Shown here one piece after another: positions 54,895-64,000 of a stretch of DNA of 64,000 nt (positions are counted from its first letter, which is position 1; each line of letters starts with the position of its first letter). The translations under genes and the position numbers were made by a program. This DNA comes from CAYWNA01 sp964459305 (GTDB lineage Bacteria > Planctomycetota > Planctomycetia > Pirellulales > Pirellulaceae). The notes beneath the pieces are model-generated. The model worked only from the letters and a program-made list of their open reading frames with translations. It was not told the DNA's origin and did no database searches. The DNA is taken from contig CAYWNA010000033.1 of assembly GCA_964459305.1 (NCBI GenBank), positions 1 through 64,000 on the forward strand, read 5' to 3'.

Positions 54895-55503
54895 CTATGA
54901 ATCGAAGATTCCCGCTCCGAATTGGTCGCCTTCGTGCTGTTCCTGTGGCGCCGAAACCGGCCGATCGGTCGGTTTCTGATGAGGTGGTGGCGGGGTCGAT
55001 TCTGCGGGTTCGATGTGTGCGGTTGTCCCCGATGCAGACTCCTGCTCGGCGAGTCGATCCGACACATCGCACTCGTCGAAATCGTCTTCGACGTATTCTT
55101 CGTCGTAGCGCGACACGTAACCGGGACGCTGGGCCCGTTCCTCCTCTTTCTGATACTCGGCGATGACGCGGTCCTGAATCATTTCGCGGCACCCCGAGTT
55201 GATCGGATGGGCGATATCAGCGTACAGCTTGACTCGGCCGTCTTGGTCGCGAATGGTTCGATCTTCCGCCAGCTTTCTGCCGCACTGGTTGCAGTAGGTG
55301 GCTCGCAGATGGTTTTTCGTTCTGCACTTCGGACAATGCGATGTGAGTTTACGACTGGGCATGGCCACAAACGGGCCGTTCACCCCGTCGATGATCTTCA
55401 AATCCCGAACTACAAAACTATCGTCGAATGTAACAGAACAAAACGCTCGAAGCCGATCGTCGGAATCTTCCATAAGCTTGATGCGAACCTCGGTGATCTT
55501 CAT
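54895..55503 (-). CDS. spoVG: SpoVG-family regulator with zinc ribbon
   Basis: 202 aa, start supported by ATAGGAGGAG 4 nt before the ATG. The N-terminal SpoVG fold is MKITEVRIKLMEDSDDRLRA and VVRDLKIIDGVNGPFVAMPSRK. It is interrupted after residue 52 by a zinc ribbon (C57, C60, C71, C74: CPKC, YCNQCG), then resumes with YADIAHPINSGCREMIQ. A long acidic, Pro-rich tail of about 80 residues follows. SpoVG proteins bind nucleic acids and regulate gene expression in Firmicutes; in planctomycetes the role is unknown. It lies 27 nt after ispE, the gene order also seen in Firmicutes. Confidence 0.92.
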   Translation of the reverse strand: MKITEVRIKLMEDSDDRLRAFCSVTFDDSFVVRDLKIIDGVNGPFVAMPSRKLTSHCPKCRTKNHLRATYCNQCGRKLAEDRTIRDQDGRVKLYADIAHPINSGCREMIQDRVIAEYQKEEERAQRPGYVSRYDEEYVEDDFDECDVSDRLAEQESASGTTAHIEPAESTPPPPHQKPTDRPVSAPQEQHEGDQFGAGIFDS

Positions 55504-55530
55504 GACGCTCCTCCTATAAATGGTTCGCGT

Positions 55531-56478
55531 TTATCCACGGCCGGCCGCAGCCGGCAAGGTGGTTGCGTGAAAAACTGCCCCTAATCGTGCCGCCCGTAGT
55601 CGGCCGGCGATGCGTCGCGCATGACCGGCATGACGGCAAATGCCGAAGTAACTTGTACCGCTTCCACTCATCTGATGCCCAAGACAATCCTGTCGGTCAA
55701 ACGCTCTCCGCAACTTGCCGATCCAAGGTGATAACCGCTCGGCGGCTTGCTGCAGACGATTGAACAAGAGTCGGCCGACCGACGTCGCGTTTCCCTGCCG
55801 AGCGGCCTTCAGTATCCCTTCCACTCGGTTGGCCGATCGGGCTGGAGAACAGTGTTGATAGACATCCGGAGTCGATAACCCAAATGGCGGCCGCACGATA
55901 ACCATGTGCAGCCTTGTCAACCCGCCGACCCGATCGATTCGCTCGCCGCGTCCCCGGCAGATAGCGGCACCGGGGTGACAAAAAAAGGGAACATCGCTGC
56001 CCACTTCAGCAGCCACTTCGGCCAACCGGTCGCGGCTCCAGTTCAGACGCCACGCGCGATTGGCGGCCTCAAGCACCGCCGCCGCATCGCTGGATGCTCC
56101 ACCCAGTCCCGCCGCGGCTGGTATTCTCTTGATCAAACGAATCGACGCGCCCGATTCCATTCCCGAGCGAAGCCTCAGACGCTCCAAGACCTTTACCACA
56201 ATGTTGTCCGTTTCTTCAGGCAAGTCCTCCCAGACGCGTCCATGGCGGGAGCGGTCAGCAGGATTCTGTGCATCCAATCCCGAAGCCCACCTGCAGGTAA
56301 TCCCTATGCGTCTTTCCGAATGAACCGAGAAATACATCGTGTCGAATATGCTGATCGGTACCATGAGCGTTTCGATCTCATGATACCCGTCATCACGTCG
56401 CCCAATAACCTCCAAGAACACGTTGACCTTGGCAGGCGTATGGACTTCGATCTGCGTACCACGACCACGAACGTACAT
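55531..56478 (-). CDS. ispE: 4-diphosphocytidyl-2-C-methyl-D-erythritol kinase
   Basis: 315 aa GHMP kinase of the MEP isoprenoid pathway: phosphorylates the 2-hydroxyl of CDP-methylerythritol with ATP. The substrate-binding N-terminus is PAKVNVFLEVIGRRDDGYHE (K17). The ATP loop is PAAAGLGGASSDAAA, with the catalytic Asp D131. The C-terminal MSGSGTSYFG is the third GHMP motif. It is the only copy in the window and is followed by spoVG. Confidence 0.95.
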   Translation of the reverse strand: MYVRGRGTQIEVHTPAKVNVFLEVIGRRDDGYHEIETLMVPISIFDTMYFSVHSERRIGITCRWASGLDAQNPADRSRHGRVWEDLPEETDNIVVKVLERLRLRSGMESGASIRLIKRIPAAAGLGGASSDAAAVLEAANRAWRLNWSRDRLAEVAAEVGSDVPFFCHPGAAICRGRGERIDRVGGLTRLHMVIVRPPFGLSTPDVYQHCSPARSANRVEGILKAARQGNATSVGRLLFNRLQQAAERLSPWIGKLRRAFDRQDCLGHQMSGSGTSYFGICRHAGHARRIAGRLRAARLGAVFHATTLPAAAGRG

Positions 56479-56849
56479 GCCCCACGCGGCTTAATCACGT
56501 TGCCCCACTCTGACGTCCACAATCGTCCAAACGTTTGCTGAGAAGCCCAAACGAAAAGGAGAAACTCGTTCGGATGATTGCCGTTTGACAACCAGAATTT
56601 TACTGGAGTCGTGCTAGCGGTCAAGCTGAATCTGCCGCAACCCCTGCCTGTAGGTGGTTTCTCGCGAGGAGGACCGAAGGTGCGTACGGCGGCGTAAGCC
56701 AGACCTCATCGGGACCGTTGAGCCTCCGAGAGCCCTTGACTATTGTCGTAACCTGCGCCATCGTGTACGTTCGAAAGTGGCCGAATCGATGCGCCTCGCA
56801 ACAACGTACGAAGATCACGCGCAGTGGGTGTTACCCTGGGAGAATGGAC

Positions 56850-58112
56850 ATGGACCATAACCATCGGCTTCTCGAAGAACATCGTGATGTCACTCGGCGC
56901 TACTTCCTGCAACTCGGCGCGGCGGGCGTTGCCGGGCTGTCGGTCGCGCCGCTGTGGGCTCAAGACGCTAACAACGATCAACTGCTGGCCGAGGCCATCG
57001 CCAAGCTCGAATACCTCACCCCTGAGGCGAAGTTTGCCGGTGGCGGGCGCGGCAATCCGCCGCCATTCAAGCTGACGCCGGATCAGCGTCGCGAGGCCGG
57101 CTTGGACCGCGACACTTGGCAGCTCGAAGTCATTGCCGACCCGACGAGCGACGTCCAGATCGAGAATCCGCTCTCCAAGGAACTCGGCACGGCTCTGGAC
57201 TGGTCGGGCCTGATGGCCCTGGCCGAAAAGCACGCCGTGCGATACATGAAGGTGATGACCTGTTTGAACGTGGGCCGAGTTTTCGGCATGGGCCTATGGG
57301 AAGGTGTGCCGCTGCGCGAAGTGATCTGGAAAACACGCCCCGTGGCAAACCTTCGCCGCGTCTGGTACCACGGCTATCACAACGACCCCGCAAAGCCGGG
57401 GCCGGGTTTCCAGAGCTCGCTGTCGATCAACCGCGTGCTGGAAGACCCGCCGGGCGAGCAGCCCGTGATCCTGGCCTACAAGATGAATGGCGATTGGCTC
57501 GCGCCCAAACGTGGCGGGCCGGTGCGGCTGGTGGCTCCCGATGGTTACGGTTTCAAATCGATCAAATGGCTCCAACGCGTGGTGCTCACCAACGACCCGG
57601 ATCCAAACGATACCTACGCCGGGCAGAACAACGACGTGGACTCCACGATGAAGACCTTTGCCCGATTCTTGAACGCGCCGAAAAAGCTCAAGGCGGGCCA
57701 GCCAATGGCTCTCACGGGCATGGCCCAGGTGGGCATGTCCGGTTTGAGTAAGGTTCAGTATTGCCTGCTCCCGGAATCGCAATCAGCGGCGCCGGACGAT
57801 CCCTTACTGACGAAGGCCGATTGGCGGGATGCCGAAATCCTTCCGCCACCAGAGCATTGGGGCGGCGGTTTGCCCGACGGCCGGTTGCCGCCCATCCCGC
57901 GACAATTCGACGCTCAGGGACGGCCGTTGACTTGGCCAATGCCCTACACCATCGCGCACTGGGCGACTCTGCTGACGGTGCCGGACGCCGGACAGTACGA
58001 ATTGTGCTGCCGCACGATCGACGCCAACGGTACCGCGCAGCCCATGCCCCGCCCACTACCCAAATCCGGCCGCAACGACATCCAACGCATTAAGATAAGC
58101 GTTCAGGCTTGA
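56850..58112 (+). CDS. Tat-exported molybdopterin-dependent oxidoreductase (sulfite-oxidase family)
   Basis: 420 aa from an ATG at 56850 (GGGAG 7 nt upstream; an ATG six nt earlier is too close). A twin-arginine signal (TRRYFLQLGAAGVAGLSVAP, R16-R17) sends the folded protein across the membrane. The oxidoreductase domain contains the expected molybdenum-ligating Cys, C138 in VMTCLNVGR, and GGPVRLVAPDGYGFKSIKWL typical of the SUOX fold; a C-terminal Mo-co dimerisation domain follows (ALTGMAQVGMSGLSKVQ). The natural substrate is unknown and no cytochrome partner is adjacent. Confidence 0.85.
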   Translation: MDHNHRLLEEHRDVTRRYFLQLGAAGVAGLSVAPLWAQDANNDQLLAEAIAKLEYLTPEAKFAGGGRGNPPPFKLTPDQRREAGLDRDTWQLEVIADPTSDVQIENPLSKELGTALDWSGLMALAEKHAVRYMKVMTCLNVGRVFGMGLWEGVPLREVIWKTRPVANLRRVWYHGYHNDPAKPGPGFQSSLSINRVLEDPPGEQPVILAYKMNGDWLAPKRGGPVRLVAPDGYGFKSIKWLQRVVLTNDPDPNDTYAGQNNDVDSTMKTFARFLNAPKKLKAGQPMALTGMAQVGMSGLSKVQYCLLPESQSAAPDDPLLTKADWRDAEILPPPEHWGGGLPDGRLPPIPRQFDAQGRPLTWPMPYTIAHWATLLTVPDAGQYELCCRTIDANGTAQPMPRPLPKSGRNDIQRIKISVQA

Positions 58113-58524
58113 CCACTGTGTGCGACAGCCAGTCGCCGAGGCGATCGCCAGCGTGAACGTGGCCGCTGAGCTGCCGCATCATCTCGCGGACCCCGCCAAT
58201 TAGGAAGCCGTCCGCAAAGTTCAGACGCACTCAAAAACGCTATTGAACGCGTAGTCGTGTTTCGGACGGAACGGCTTGAAAGAAAGCCGACTCATGAACC
58301 GAACAGCGACACGATACCCGGCGACGAACTGCACTATGGTATTAGTCGGTGCCCCAGGCATCGGGCTGTATTCACGATCCGTCCCGATTTGGTTCTTGTC
58401 CTCACAGTCCGTCACGCCGCCCAGCGGGACCTGACCGAGGATGGCCTTTAGCCTGACTCAGTTTCCAGGACGATCCTGACGTTTGTGTAAGCTACACTTG
58501 AGGAAACGTATGCGCTGACGGCAG
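58113..58524. other. Intergenic region, nothing recognised
   Basis: About 410 bp between the molybdopterin enzyme and the ABC ATPase. Short open frames exist on both strands, none recognisable. Confidence 0.4.
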
Positions 58525-59304
58525 ATGGCCTGCGACGAACCGGGGGACACAAGTTTGATCACCGTCGAGGATTTTCACAAGGCTTACGACAGAACCGTTG
58601 CTGTTTCAGGGCTTTCGTTCGAGGTTGCTCCGGGGCAGATTTTGGGGCTGGTAGGGCCCAACGGGGCGGGCAAGACGACGACGTTGCGGGCGCTGGCCGG
58701 TATCATCCCCGCCAGTCGAGGGCGACTTGCTGTCGCTGGCCGTGATTTGGACCGGGAGCCGTTGGCGGCCAAGAGTTGCCTGGGATACGTACCCGACGAT
58801 CCGCAACTGTTTCGCGATTTGACGATCGAGCAACACTTGGCGTTCACCGCCAGCGCGTACCGCGTGGCTGATGGGACTGAAAAGGCCGCCGAGTTGCTCG
58901 GCATGTTTCAGTTAACTTCGAAGCGAAATACCCAAGCGAGCGATCTGTCGCGCGGGATGCGGCAGAAGCTGGCCATCTGCTGTGCCTACTTGCACGATCC
59001 GGTTGCGATTCTATTCGACGAGCCACTCACCGGACTCGACCCACACGGAATCCGGACGCTCAAGCAATCAATCGCCGACCGCGTTGGAGGCGGCGCTTCG
59101 GTGATCGTCAGTTCGCATCTGTTGGCCATGATCGAGGACATCTGCACGAATGTGTTGATTCTGGACGCAGGAAAACAGCGTTTCTGCGGACCGTTGGAGG
59201 AATTCAAGGCGACGTTTGGCAGTGGCGACGAAGACGCATCGCTCGAAGAAATCTACTTCCTCACGACAGAAAACTCCCCCTCAGCCGAACTCGTGGAATG
59301 CTGA
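58525..59304 (+). CDS. ABC transporter ATP-binding protein
   Basis: 259 aa. Walker A GPNGAGKTT (44-52), signature LSRGMRQKLA (about 141), Walker B AILFDEPLTGLDP (about 160-172) and the H-loop SSHLL are intact. The type is that of ABC-2-like exporters. The coding region overlaps the permease start by 7 nt, which implies translational coupling. Exported substrate unknown. Confidence 0.93.
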   Translation: MACDEPGDTSLITVEDFHKAYDRTVAVSGLSFEVAPGQILGLVGPNGAGKTTTLRALAGIIPASRGRLAVAGRDLDREPLAAKSCLGYVPDDPQLFRDLTIEQHLAFTASAYRVADGTEKAAELLGMFQLTSKRNTQASDLSRGMRQKLAICCAYLHDPVAILFDEPLTGLDPHGIRTLKQSIADRVGGGASVIVSSHLLAMIEDICTNVLILDAGKQRFCGPLEEFKATFGSGDEDASLEEIYFLTTENSPSAELVEC

Positions 59305-61007
59305 TCTTCGCCGTGACCACAAACTTTCTCCATCCCGCACTCGCCCAGTTGCTTCGCTATCAGGCCTCCGCGCGGCTGAGACGCATTCGTCGCGGATTCG
59401 CGACTCCTCGCAGATTGGTGCTCTCCTGCCTCGGACTTGTGCTGGCCCTCATCTGGCTCAGCAACGCGGCCCTGACCATTTTCTTGCGCGAGCCGTCGGA
59501 TCCGGCGACGTTGCGCAGTTTCGTACCGCTGGGACTGCTGGTCTACAGCCTCTGGCATATCGTGCGGGTGGCGTATCGGCGTCCGGAGGAAGCGGTCGAG
59601 TGGACTCCGGCAGAACGGGAACTGTTGTGCGGGAGGCCGTTTGAGCGTCGCGACCTGCTCGTGTACCGGTTCGGTCCGATTCTCACGGCGGCCGCATTCA
59701 AGGCCAGTTGTTTCGCGCTGCTGATGCTGCCAGACTTGCGTTTGCCCACAGTCGGTCTCGTCGGCGCACTGCTGGCTTTGCTGTTTGTCGACCTCTTTCG
59801 GATGGCCGTTGAGATTGCCGCCTTCGGCGCCGGCCGACAAACCTATCACCACCTGCGGATCGCCGTGCTGGTGTTGATCTCGATGGTCTGTGTCTGCGCT
59901 TTGGCGAACACATTCCGCTCGCCCATAGCTCTGGAAGCCGGCAAGTCGCCCGGTTCACTGGGGCTGATGATGCACGTCCTGAGGTCCGCGGCAGAGTTGC
60001 GCGAGACTTGGATTGGCTCCGTACTGGAAACGCCATTTCACGTATTCGGCAATATCATCACCGCGCAGCAATATTCCGTTGGCCTTGCCGGCTGGATGGT
60101 GCTGGCCGTGGCGATGGTCTCTGGGTTGTCTTGGTTCGTCATGTGGCTCGATTCGCATTTCCTTAGAGCTGTTGCGCGGCGCGAGCGATTGGAATACCAA
60201 CGGATAGAATCAGGAGATGCTTCCGTTCGTGACGCCGAAACGGTTTCAACCAACTTGCCACGCGTACCGTGGGGTGCGGGGATCGGCCCGCTTGCCTGGC
60301 GGCAAGCGATCGGTGCGTACGGGCATCTCGGCGGCGTGTTTGTGGCGCTGGCCGCGCCCTCGGTATTGGCGTGCCTGCCGCTGATCGTGTTTGACAATCC
60401 CAACATGGTTCTACTGAACGTCGTCGGATCGCTCGCGTTTTATTCGTTTCTCTTGTTGCCGGCAGCCCTGAAATTCGACTTCCGCCGAGACGTGGATCGG
60501 ATCGCCATGCTCAAATCGTTACCTATCCGGCCGACCGCGGTCGTGACGGGTCAACTTGCCACTCCCGTCCTAATCGCCAGCGCGTATCAGCTAGCCGTAC
60601 TGCTGATTGCCGAGATGATCTATCCCGTGCATCCAGGTCTGTTGGTCGCCGCGCTCGTTCTTCTGGCACCGTTGAACATCTTGATTTTCGCGCTGGACAA
60701 TCTGATCTACTTGCTCTATCCGTACCGCCTGAACCAGGAAAGCCTGGAGATTTTTCTGCGCACCACGCTGACATTTACGGCCAAAGGACTGCTGTTCGGA
60801 CTGGCCCTCGGCGTCACCCTTGGCTGGGCGCTGGTGGCTGTGCAAATCGCAAGAATGTTCGCCGGATCGCACTCCGTATTGGGCGACGCCAAGTTCATCT
60901 TCGCCGCCGGTGCCTGGCTCATGCTGTGCATGTCGGCCGTGGGGACGTGGTGGTTAGTCGTACGAGCGTACTGCCGCTTCGACCCCAGCCAGGACACACC
61001 AGCGTGA
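59298..61007 (+). CDS. ABC exporter permease
   Basis: 569 aa integral membrane protein with about ten to twelve hydrophobic segments (for example LVLSCLGLVLALIWL, GLVGALLALLFVDLF, LIVFDNPNMVLLNVVGSLAF, LLFGLALGVTLGWALVAVQIA). A conserved ALKFDFRRDVDRIAMLKSLP sits between helices, as in the putative ABC-exporter family of planctomycetes. It overlaps the ATPase gene and forms one transport unit with it. Confidence 0.82.
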   Translation: MLIFAVTTNFLHPALAQLLRYQASARLRRIRRGFATPRRLVLSCLGLVLALIWLSNAALTIFLREPSDPATLRSFVPLGLLVYSLWHIVRVAYRRPEEAVEWTPAERELLCGRPFERRDLLVYRFGPILTAAAFKASCFALLMLPDLRLPTVGLVGALLALLFVDLFRMAVEIAAFGAGRQTYHHLRIAVLVLISMVCVCALANTFRSPIALEAGKSPGSLGLMMHVLRSAAELRETWIGSVLETPFHVFGNIITAQQYSVGLAGWMVLAVAMVSGLSWFVMWLDSHFLRAVARRERLEYQRIESGDASVRDAETVSTNLPRVPWGAGIGPLAWRQAIGAYGHLGGVFVALAAPSVLACLPLIVFDNPNMVLLNVVGSLAFYSFLLLPAALKFDFRRDVDRIAMLKSLPIRPTAVVTGQLATPVLIASAYQLAVLLIAEMIYPVHPGLLVAALVLLAPLNILIFALDNLIYLLYPYRLNQESLEIFLRTTLTFTAKGLLFGLALGVTLGWALVAVQIARMFAGSHSVLGDAKFIFAAGAWLMLCMSAVGTWWLVVRAYCRFDPSQDTPA

Positions 61008-61461
61008 GAGACGAAAGGGGTTAGGAATTTCTGAAAACGGCTTCTGGCCCAGCCTGTCTAGTTTGTGGCATTTCCGGATTATGCAATGGATTCGATTTGT
61101 TCCGAGTTTCGTTCCGGTCTCTTCAGTGCCAAAGGCACGGTCCTATGTCAGCCCACGGGTGAAGCGACGTGAATCCGCGAACGTCGCGGAACCCTGGGAA
61201 AGGAGATTAAGCAGAACCGAAAGCCCCAACGGGGGCGGCCCCAACCGCCAAGTCTAAACTAAACACGCTTAGGGTCATCCCTTCGGGATTTCGGTGTCGG
61301 GTGGTGTTTGCCAACCAGGGTTGCGCGACGTTCGTTTCCCTCATGTCGCTCCACCCTGGGCTGGCTTACGGTCGTCCCTTTGTTACTGGAACAGAAACAG
61401 TCACAAAGCAGTCTATTCGATATCCATTCAATGGCTGCAAACTGAACACCCGAACCCTTTT
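61008..61461. repeat. Intergenic region with probable interspersed-repeat remnant
   Basis: The stretch about 61110-61330 reads CCCACGGGTGAAGCGACGTG, AGAACCGAAAGCCCCAACGG and CTCCACCCTGGGCTGGCTTA. These resemble dispersed sequences that accompany REP-associated transposases in planctomycetes and related bacteria, as remembered rather than searched. No open frame or clear ends. No terminator was seen for either flanking gene. Confidence 0.35.
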
Positions 61462-63657
61462 TTAGTAATCCATCTGCGTGGCGACGTAGAAGTTGCGGCC
61501 TGGTTCGAGAACGCCTGGGAGATTTACGTTCAGGTGCTCCAGGTAGTTCTTGTCGAACAGGTTTTCAAAGCCTGCGGTGATCCGGAGTCTGTCGCCAACA
61601 AGCCAGTATCCACGCAGATCGTACGTGGTAAAACCGGGAGAGGAGAATTCCGTCAACGAAGTGGCCACTTGGTCCTGAACCCCGACAATCCTGGCGACGA
61701 AGTCGAGCCCGTATCGATCTTCGCTAGGTTCGTGCCAACGAATGCCGGCTCGCGTCTCCAGCGGATAGATGCTTGGAAGAGGTTCATCGCGAGCCAAGTT
61801 ACGGCCAGAGACATAACGCATGTTGACGAACGGCGCCAACGCAGCCGTCCAATCGTATTCGGCCGCAAGCTCCACGCCAGCTAGAGTGGCGTCGTTGTTC
61901 ACAAAGTCCAGTAGTTTCAGGTCGGGATCGGGCGGCACGCCGAAAGCCGGCGCGAATGTAATGTGTTCGTCGATGTAGCTCCAGTAACCGGCCACTTGAA
62001 ATTGCAGATTTTCGTAATCGCCTATCAAGGCCAGGTCGAACTGTGACGCTCGTTCCGGCTCTAACTCCGAATCGCCTAACACAGCCGATGTCGCGCTTTG
62101 GACCACGGTCAAGAATGGTTCCTCGGCAAACCGTTCGGTTAGACTCGGGGGGCGTTGGCCATGCCCAAAGCCAAAACGCATGTTCAGGGAGGGATTGATC
62201 TCGTAGTCGGTCGAGACGAAGCCATGGTAGAGCGTGTCGTTCAGATCGACATCGTCGCCGAAATCGAAGACATGCTCGACGCCGACGGGGTCAACGGCGC
62301 TGTACACCGCGTCTCTGTGCGTGCAGATCCAGTCAACCCGCGCACCCGTGGTGACCTTCCAGCGGTAGTCGAGCACCGTTGTCAACTCCGCGAACAATCC
62401 CACGTCGATCATGTTTGAACGCGGAATTGGGTAGTTGTCAAAATCCAGCGGCCCAAGGTCGGCGAGAAAATCGTCAAACTCGTTCAATGCCTGGTCGACA
62501 TAGTGCAGATCGATACCGGTGGTAAGCTGGGCATCGTCCGTATCGCCCCATGTGGGAGCGATTCGAAAGCCAGCGTTGGTTGCATCGGCGTCCGTGAAGG
62601 CGGCAAAAGCGCCCGGAGGATTGAAGACCAGGTGATCCTGGTAGAACCGCTGTTTACCCGGATTCAAGTTGTCGCCTTCAAGGGCCGTTCGGTTGTACCA
62701 CGCCTCGGCAAGCCACTTCTCAAAAAAGCTGGAATCATCGTACGTGTATCGGAGAAAAAATGCGTCCATCTTGCGCATGCGAGCGTCGAACACGAGCCCG
62801 GCGAATTCGGCATCGGTCATATCCTGGCGAAGATACTCGAACTGCAGCGACGACGAATCACTTAGGTCGAGCGCCAATGCAACGTCCACGTCGCGCACGT
62901 TGTAGCTGGCCGGGATGTCGGTTCCATCGCCCGATTCGTAGTCGCTGCCGATCTTGTGACCGTATGTCGCGCGGTATCCGTACCGGTATCCGCCGCCGCT
63001 GATCGTCTGTCGCCCGTAAAACTGCTCGCCGCTCGATTGATAAAGCAAGTTGGTGCGCCATTGCGATTGAGGTTGATCGTAGCGTGGCAGCGGCGTGGCC
63101 TCCACGTCGATGAACGCCAGCCCGGGGCCGTACTTCACGCCGTACGGACCGGGGATAATGACCAGGCGGTCGATCAAGCCCGGGTCGATGCTGGTCAAGA
63201 CACTGTCCAGGTCGAATCGTACCGGGACGAAGTTTGCGCCTTGGTACTGGCCGTAGATGGACTGTTGTTGATAGCCACGAATCACCGGTTGAATCGCGAT
63301 TGGAGACCGGCGGACACCAGAGATGCTTGTGGTGACCCGCGATTTTCGAGTGAGTTCAATCGTTTCTATCGCGGGCGGTTCGGATGATACGACCAGAGCA
63401 GAAGCGCTGGGAGCGGCAATCTGATCCAGCAGTTCCAGAAGCGAGCTTTCCGGTGCCGGCGGCTGGGGAGCAGGCAACGCAGGCGGCTCGATCTCCATGA
63501 TCGGCGCCACTTCATTTTCCACTTGCCCGTCCGGCGCCGAGCTGGATGGCGGTGGATCGGCGTCCTGTGCGGGCGCGGAACCGGCCAACAGCAGGTAGCC
63601 GACCGCTGCCGCTGCTAGCAGGGAGTGCTTGCGGAATTGATGGAATGCCTGGGTCAT
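61462..63657 (-). CDS. TonB-dependent outer-membrane receptor
   Basis: 731 aa. A signal peptide (HSLLAAAAVGYLLLAGSAPAQ) is followed by a Pro-rich linker with acidic residues, then a plug domain (IQPVIRGYQQQSIYGQYQ, LIDRLVIIPGPYGVKYGP) and a beta-barrel of alternating strands ending NFYVATQMDY, with an aromatic C-terminus. Blocks such as RFGFGHGQRPPSLTERF and GFENLFDKNYLEHLN are typical of siderophore/vitamin receptors, but the ligand cannot be read. The gene follows an ECF sigma factor on the same strand by 37 nt, an arrangement used for surface-signalling or nutrient control. Confidence 0.9.
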   Translation of the reverse strand: MTQAFHQFRKHSLLAAAAVGYLLLAGSAPAQDADPPPSSSAPDGQVENEVAPIMEIEPPALPAPQPPAPESSLLELLDQIAAPSASALVVSSEPPAIETIELTRKSRVTTSISGVRRSPIAIQPVIRGYQQQSIYGQYQGANFVPVRFDLDSVLTSIDPGLIDRLVIIPGPYGVKYGPGLAFIDVEATPLPRYDQPQSQWRTNLLYQSSGEQFYGRQTISGGGYRYGYRATYGHKIGSDYESGDGTDIPASYNVRDVDVALALDLSDSSSLQFEYLRQDMTDAEFAGLVFDARMRKMDAFFLRYTYDDSSFFEKWLAEAWYNRTALEGDNLNPGKQRFYQDHLVFNPPGAFAAFTDADATNAGFRIAPTWGDTDDAQLTTGIDLHYVDQALNEFDDFLADLGPLDFDNYPIPRSNMIDVGLFAELTTVLDYRWKVTTGARVDWICTHRDAVYSAVDPVGVEHVFDFGDDVDLNDTLYHGFVSTDYEINPSLNMRFGFGHGQRPPSLTERFAEEPFLTVVQSATSAVLGDSELEPERASQFDLALIGDYENLQFQVAGYWSYIDEHITFAPAFGVPPDPDLKLLDFVNNDATLAGVELAAEYDWTAALAPFVNMRYVSGRNLARDEPLPSIYPLETRAGIRWHEPSEDRYGLDFVARIVGVQDQVATSLTEFSSPGFTTYDLRGYWLVGDRLRITAGFENLFDKNYLEHLNVNLPGVLEPGRNFYVATQMDY

Positions 63658-63694
63658 GCCGACGAAAACGCTGGTTCCAATAACATTGGATATT

Positions 63695-64000
63695 CTATTT
63701 CGTCGGATCGTACGGGCCGTCTACTTGACCGCCAGCGTCGAGCTTCTGGATTTCGTCGCGCAACATTTTGATTACACGCGACTTCGCTACATAGACCTCG
63801 GCAACGGTCATGTGTACCTGAACGGCCACCTCGGAGGGCCGCTGCCCATTCAAGGCCGTCATCTGATAGGCTTCCCAGGTGTGTGGTTTGACGCGTGCCC
63901 GTACCTGTTGTTCGGCCGCATTGAGCAACTCGCGTTCGTACTGGGCCTCGATCTCCCGGCTCAGCGCATCCAGCGCCTTCGGGTCCTGAATACGCGCCAA
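63695..64000 (-). CDS. ECF sigma factor, C-terminal part (runs off the window)
   Basis: Only the last 101 codons are in the window; the reading frame is open to base 64000. The C-terminal part is region 4: HTWEAYQMTALNGQRPSEVAVQVHMTVAEVYVAKSRVIKML, a helix-turn-helix of the planctomycete ECF type. The protein ends DAGGQVDGPYDPTK. Its target may include the TonB receptor gene just downstream. Confidence 0.85.
   Translation of the reverse strand: MARIQDPKALDALSREIEAQYERELLNAAEQQVRARVKPHTWEAYQMTALNGQRPSEVAVQVHMTVAEVYVAKSRVIKMLRDEIQKLDAGGQVDGPYDPTK

Overview
The window reads as a chromosomal segment of a planctomycete, most likely Pirellulales-like. The evidence is the gene complement: a large secreted GH20/GH89 glycosidase, an HzsA-related discoidin/beta-propeller/CXXCH protein, an ECF sigma factor next to giant transmembrane Ser/Thr kinases with WD40 and LRR domains, exported proteins with an L-E-x-R-x-L-L-type N-terminal motif (FEERLVLSA, LENRELLAA), a SpoVG protein carrying a zinc ribbon, and many short palindromic repeats whose translations are common in planctomycete proteomes. 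No rRNA, tRNA or CRISPR array was recognised by eye.

Layout. 0-12 kb is a glycan-degradation block: GxGYxYP-type putative glycoside hydrolase, MFS transporter, HzsA-related protein, and a 1398-aa GH20-GH89-discoidin enzyme, with remnants of a Gfo/Idh/MocA oxidoreductase and a second, inverted MFS transporter between the first two. 12-21 kb holds a secreted TPR protein with a degenerate CHAT domain, a small lipoprotein, and a 1764-aa kinase. 21-34.5 kb is a signalling segment: RTX-like repeat protein, ECF sigma factor, two giant kinases and a REP-associated (RAYT-type) transposase. It is bounded by direct repeats of the 3' end of a glycosyltransferase gene, the intact copy at 34.5-35.6 kb and a truncated copy at 20.9-21.1 kb.

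34.5-38 kb carries trpB-trpA-glycosyltransferase on the minus strand. 38-46 kb has a lipoprotein with a thioredoxin-like domain, an Hpt protein, a Cys-rich tandem-repeat exported protein, and the minus-strand run response regulator/ATPase - hybrid histidine kinase - miaB. 46-51 kb has selA (minus), then trpD and two tandem purine nucleoside phosphorylases (plus). 51-58 kb has a repeat-bearing subtilase, TerC, the conserved ispE-spoVG pair and a Tat-exported molybdopterin oxidoreductase. 58-64 kb has an ABC ATPase/permease pair, a TonB-dependent receptor and the end of another ECF sigma factor.

The most interesting pattern is the repeats. At least four separate places hold inverted pairs of short hairpins, each hairpin with GTAG (or GTTG) at its 5' foot. 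This is the architecture of REP/REPIN sequences mobilised by RAYT transposases, and two arms show compensatory base changes. One such cluster, and one repeat of a different GGTCTCC family, lie in frame inside the linkers of the two giant kinases. The only RAYT-like gene in the window has its HUH motif changed to H-L-R.
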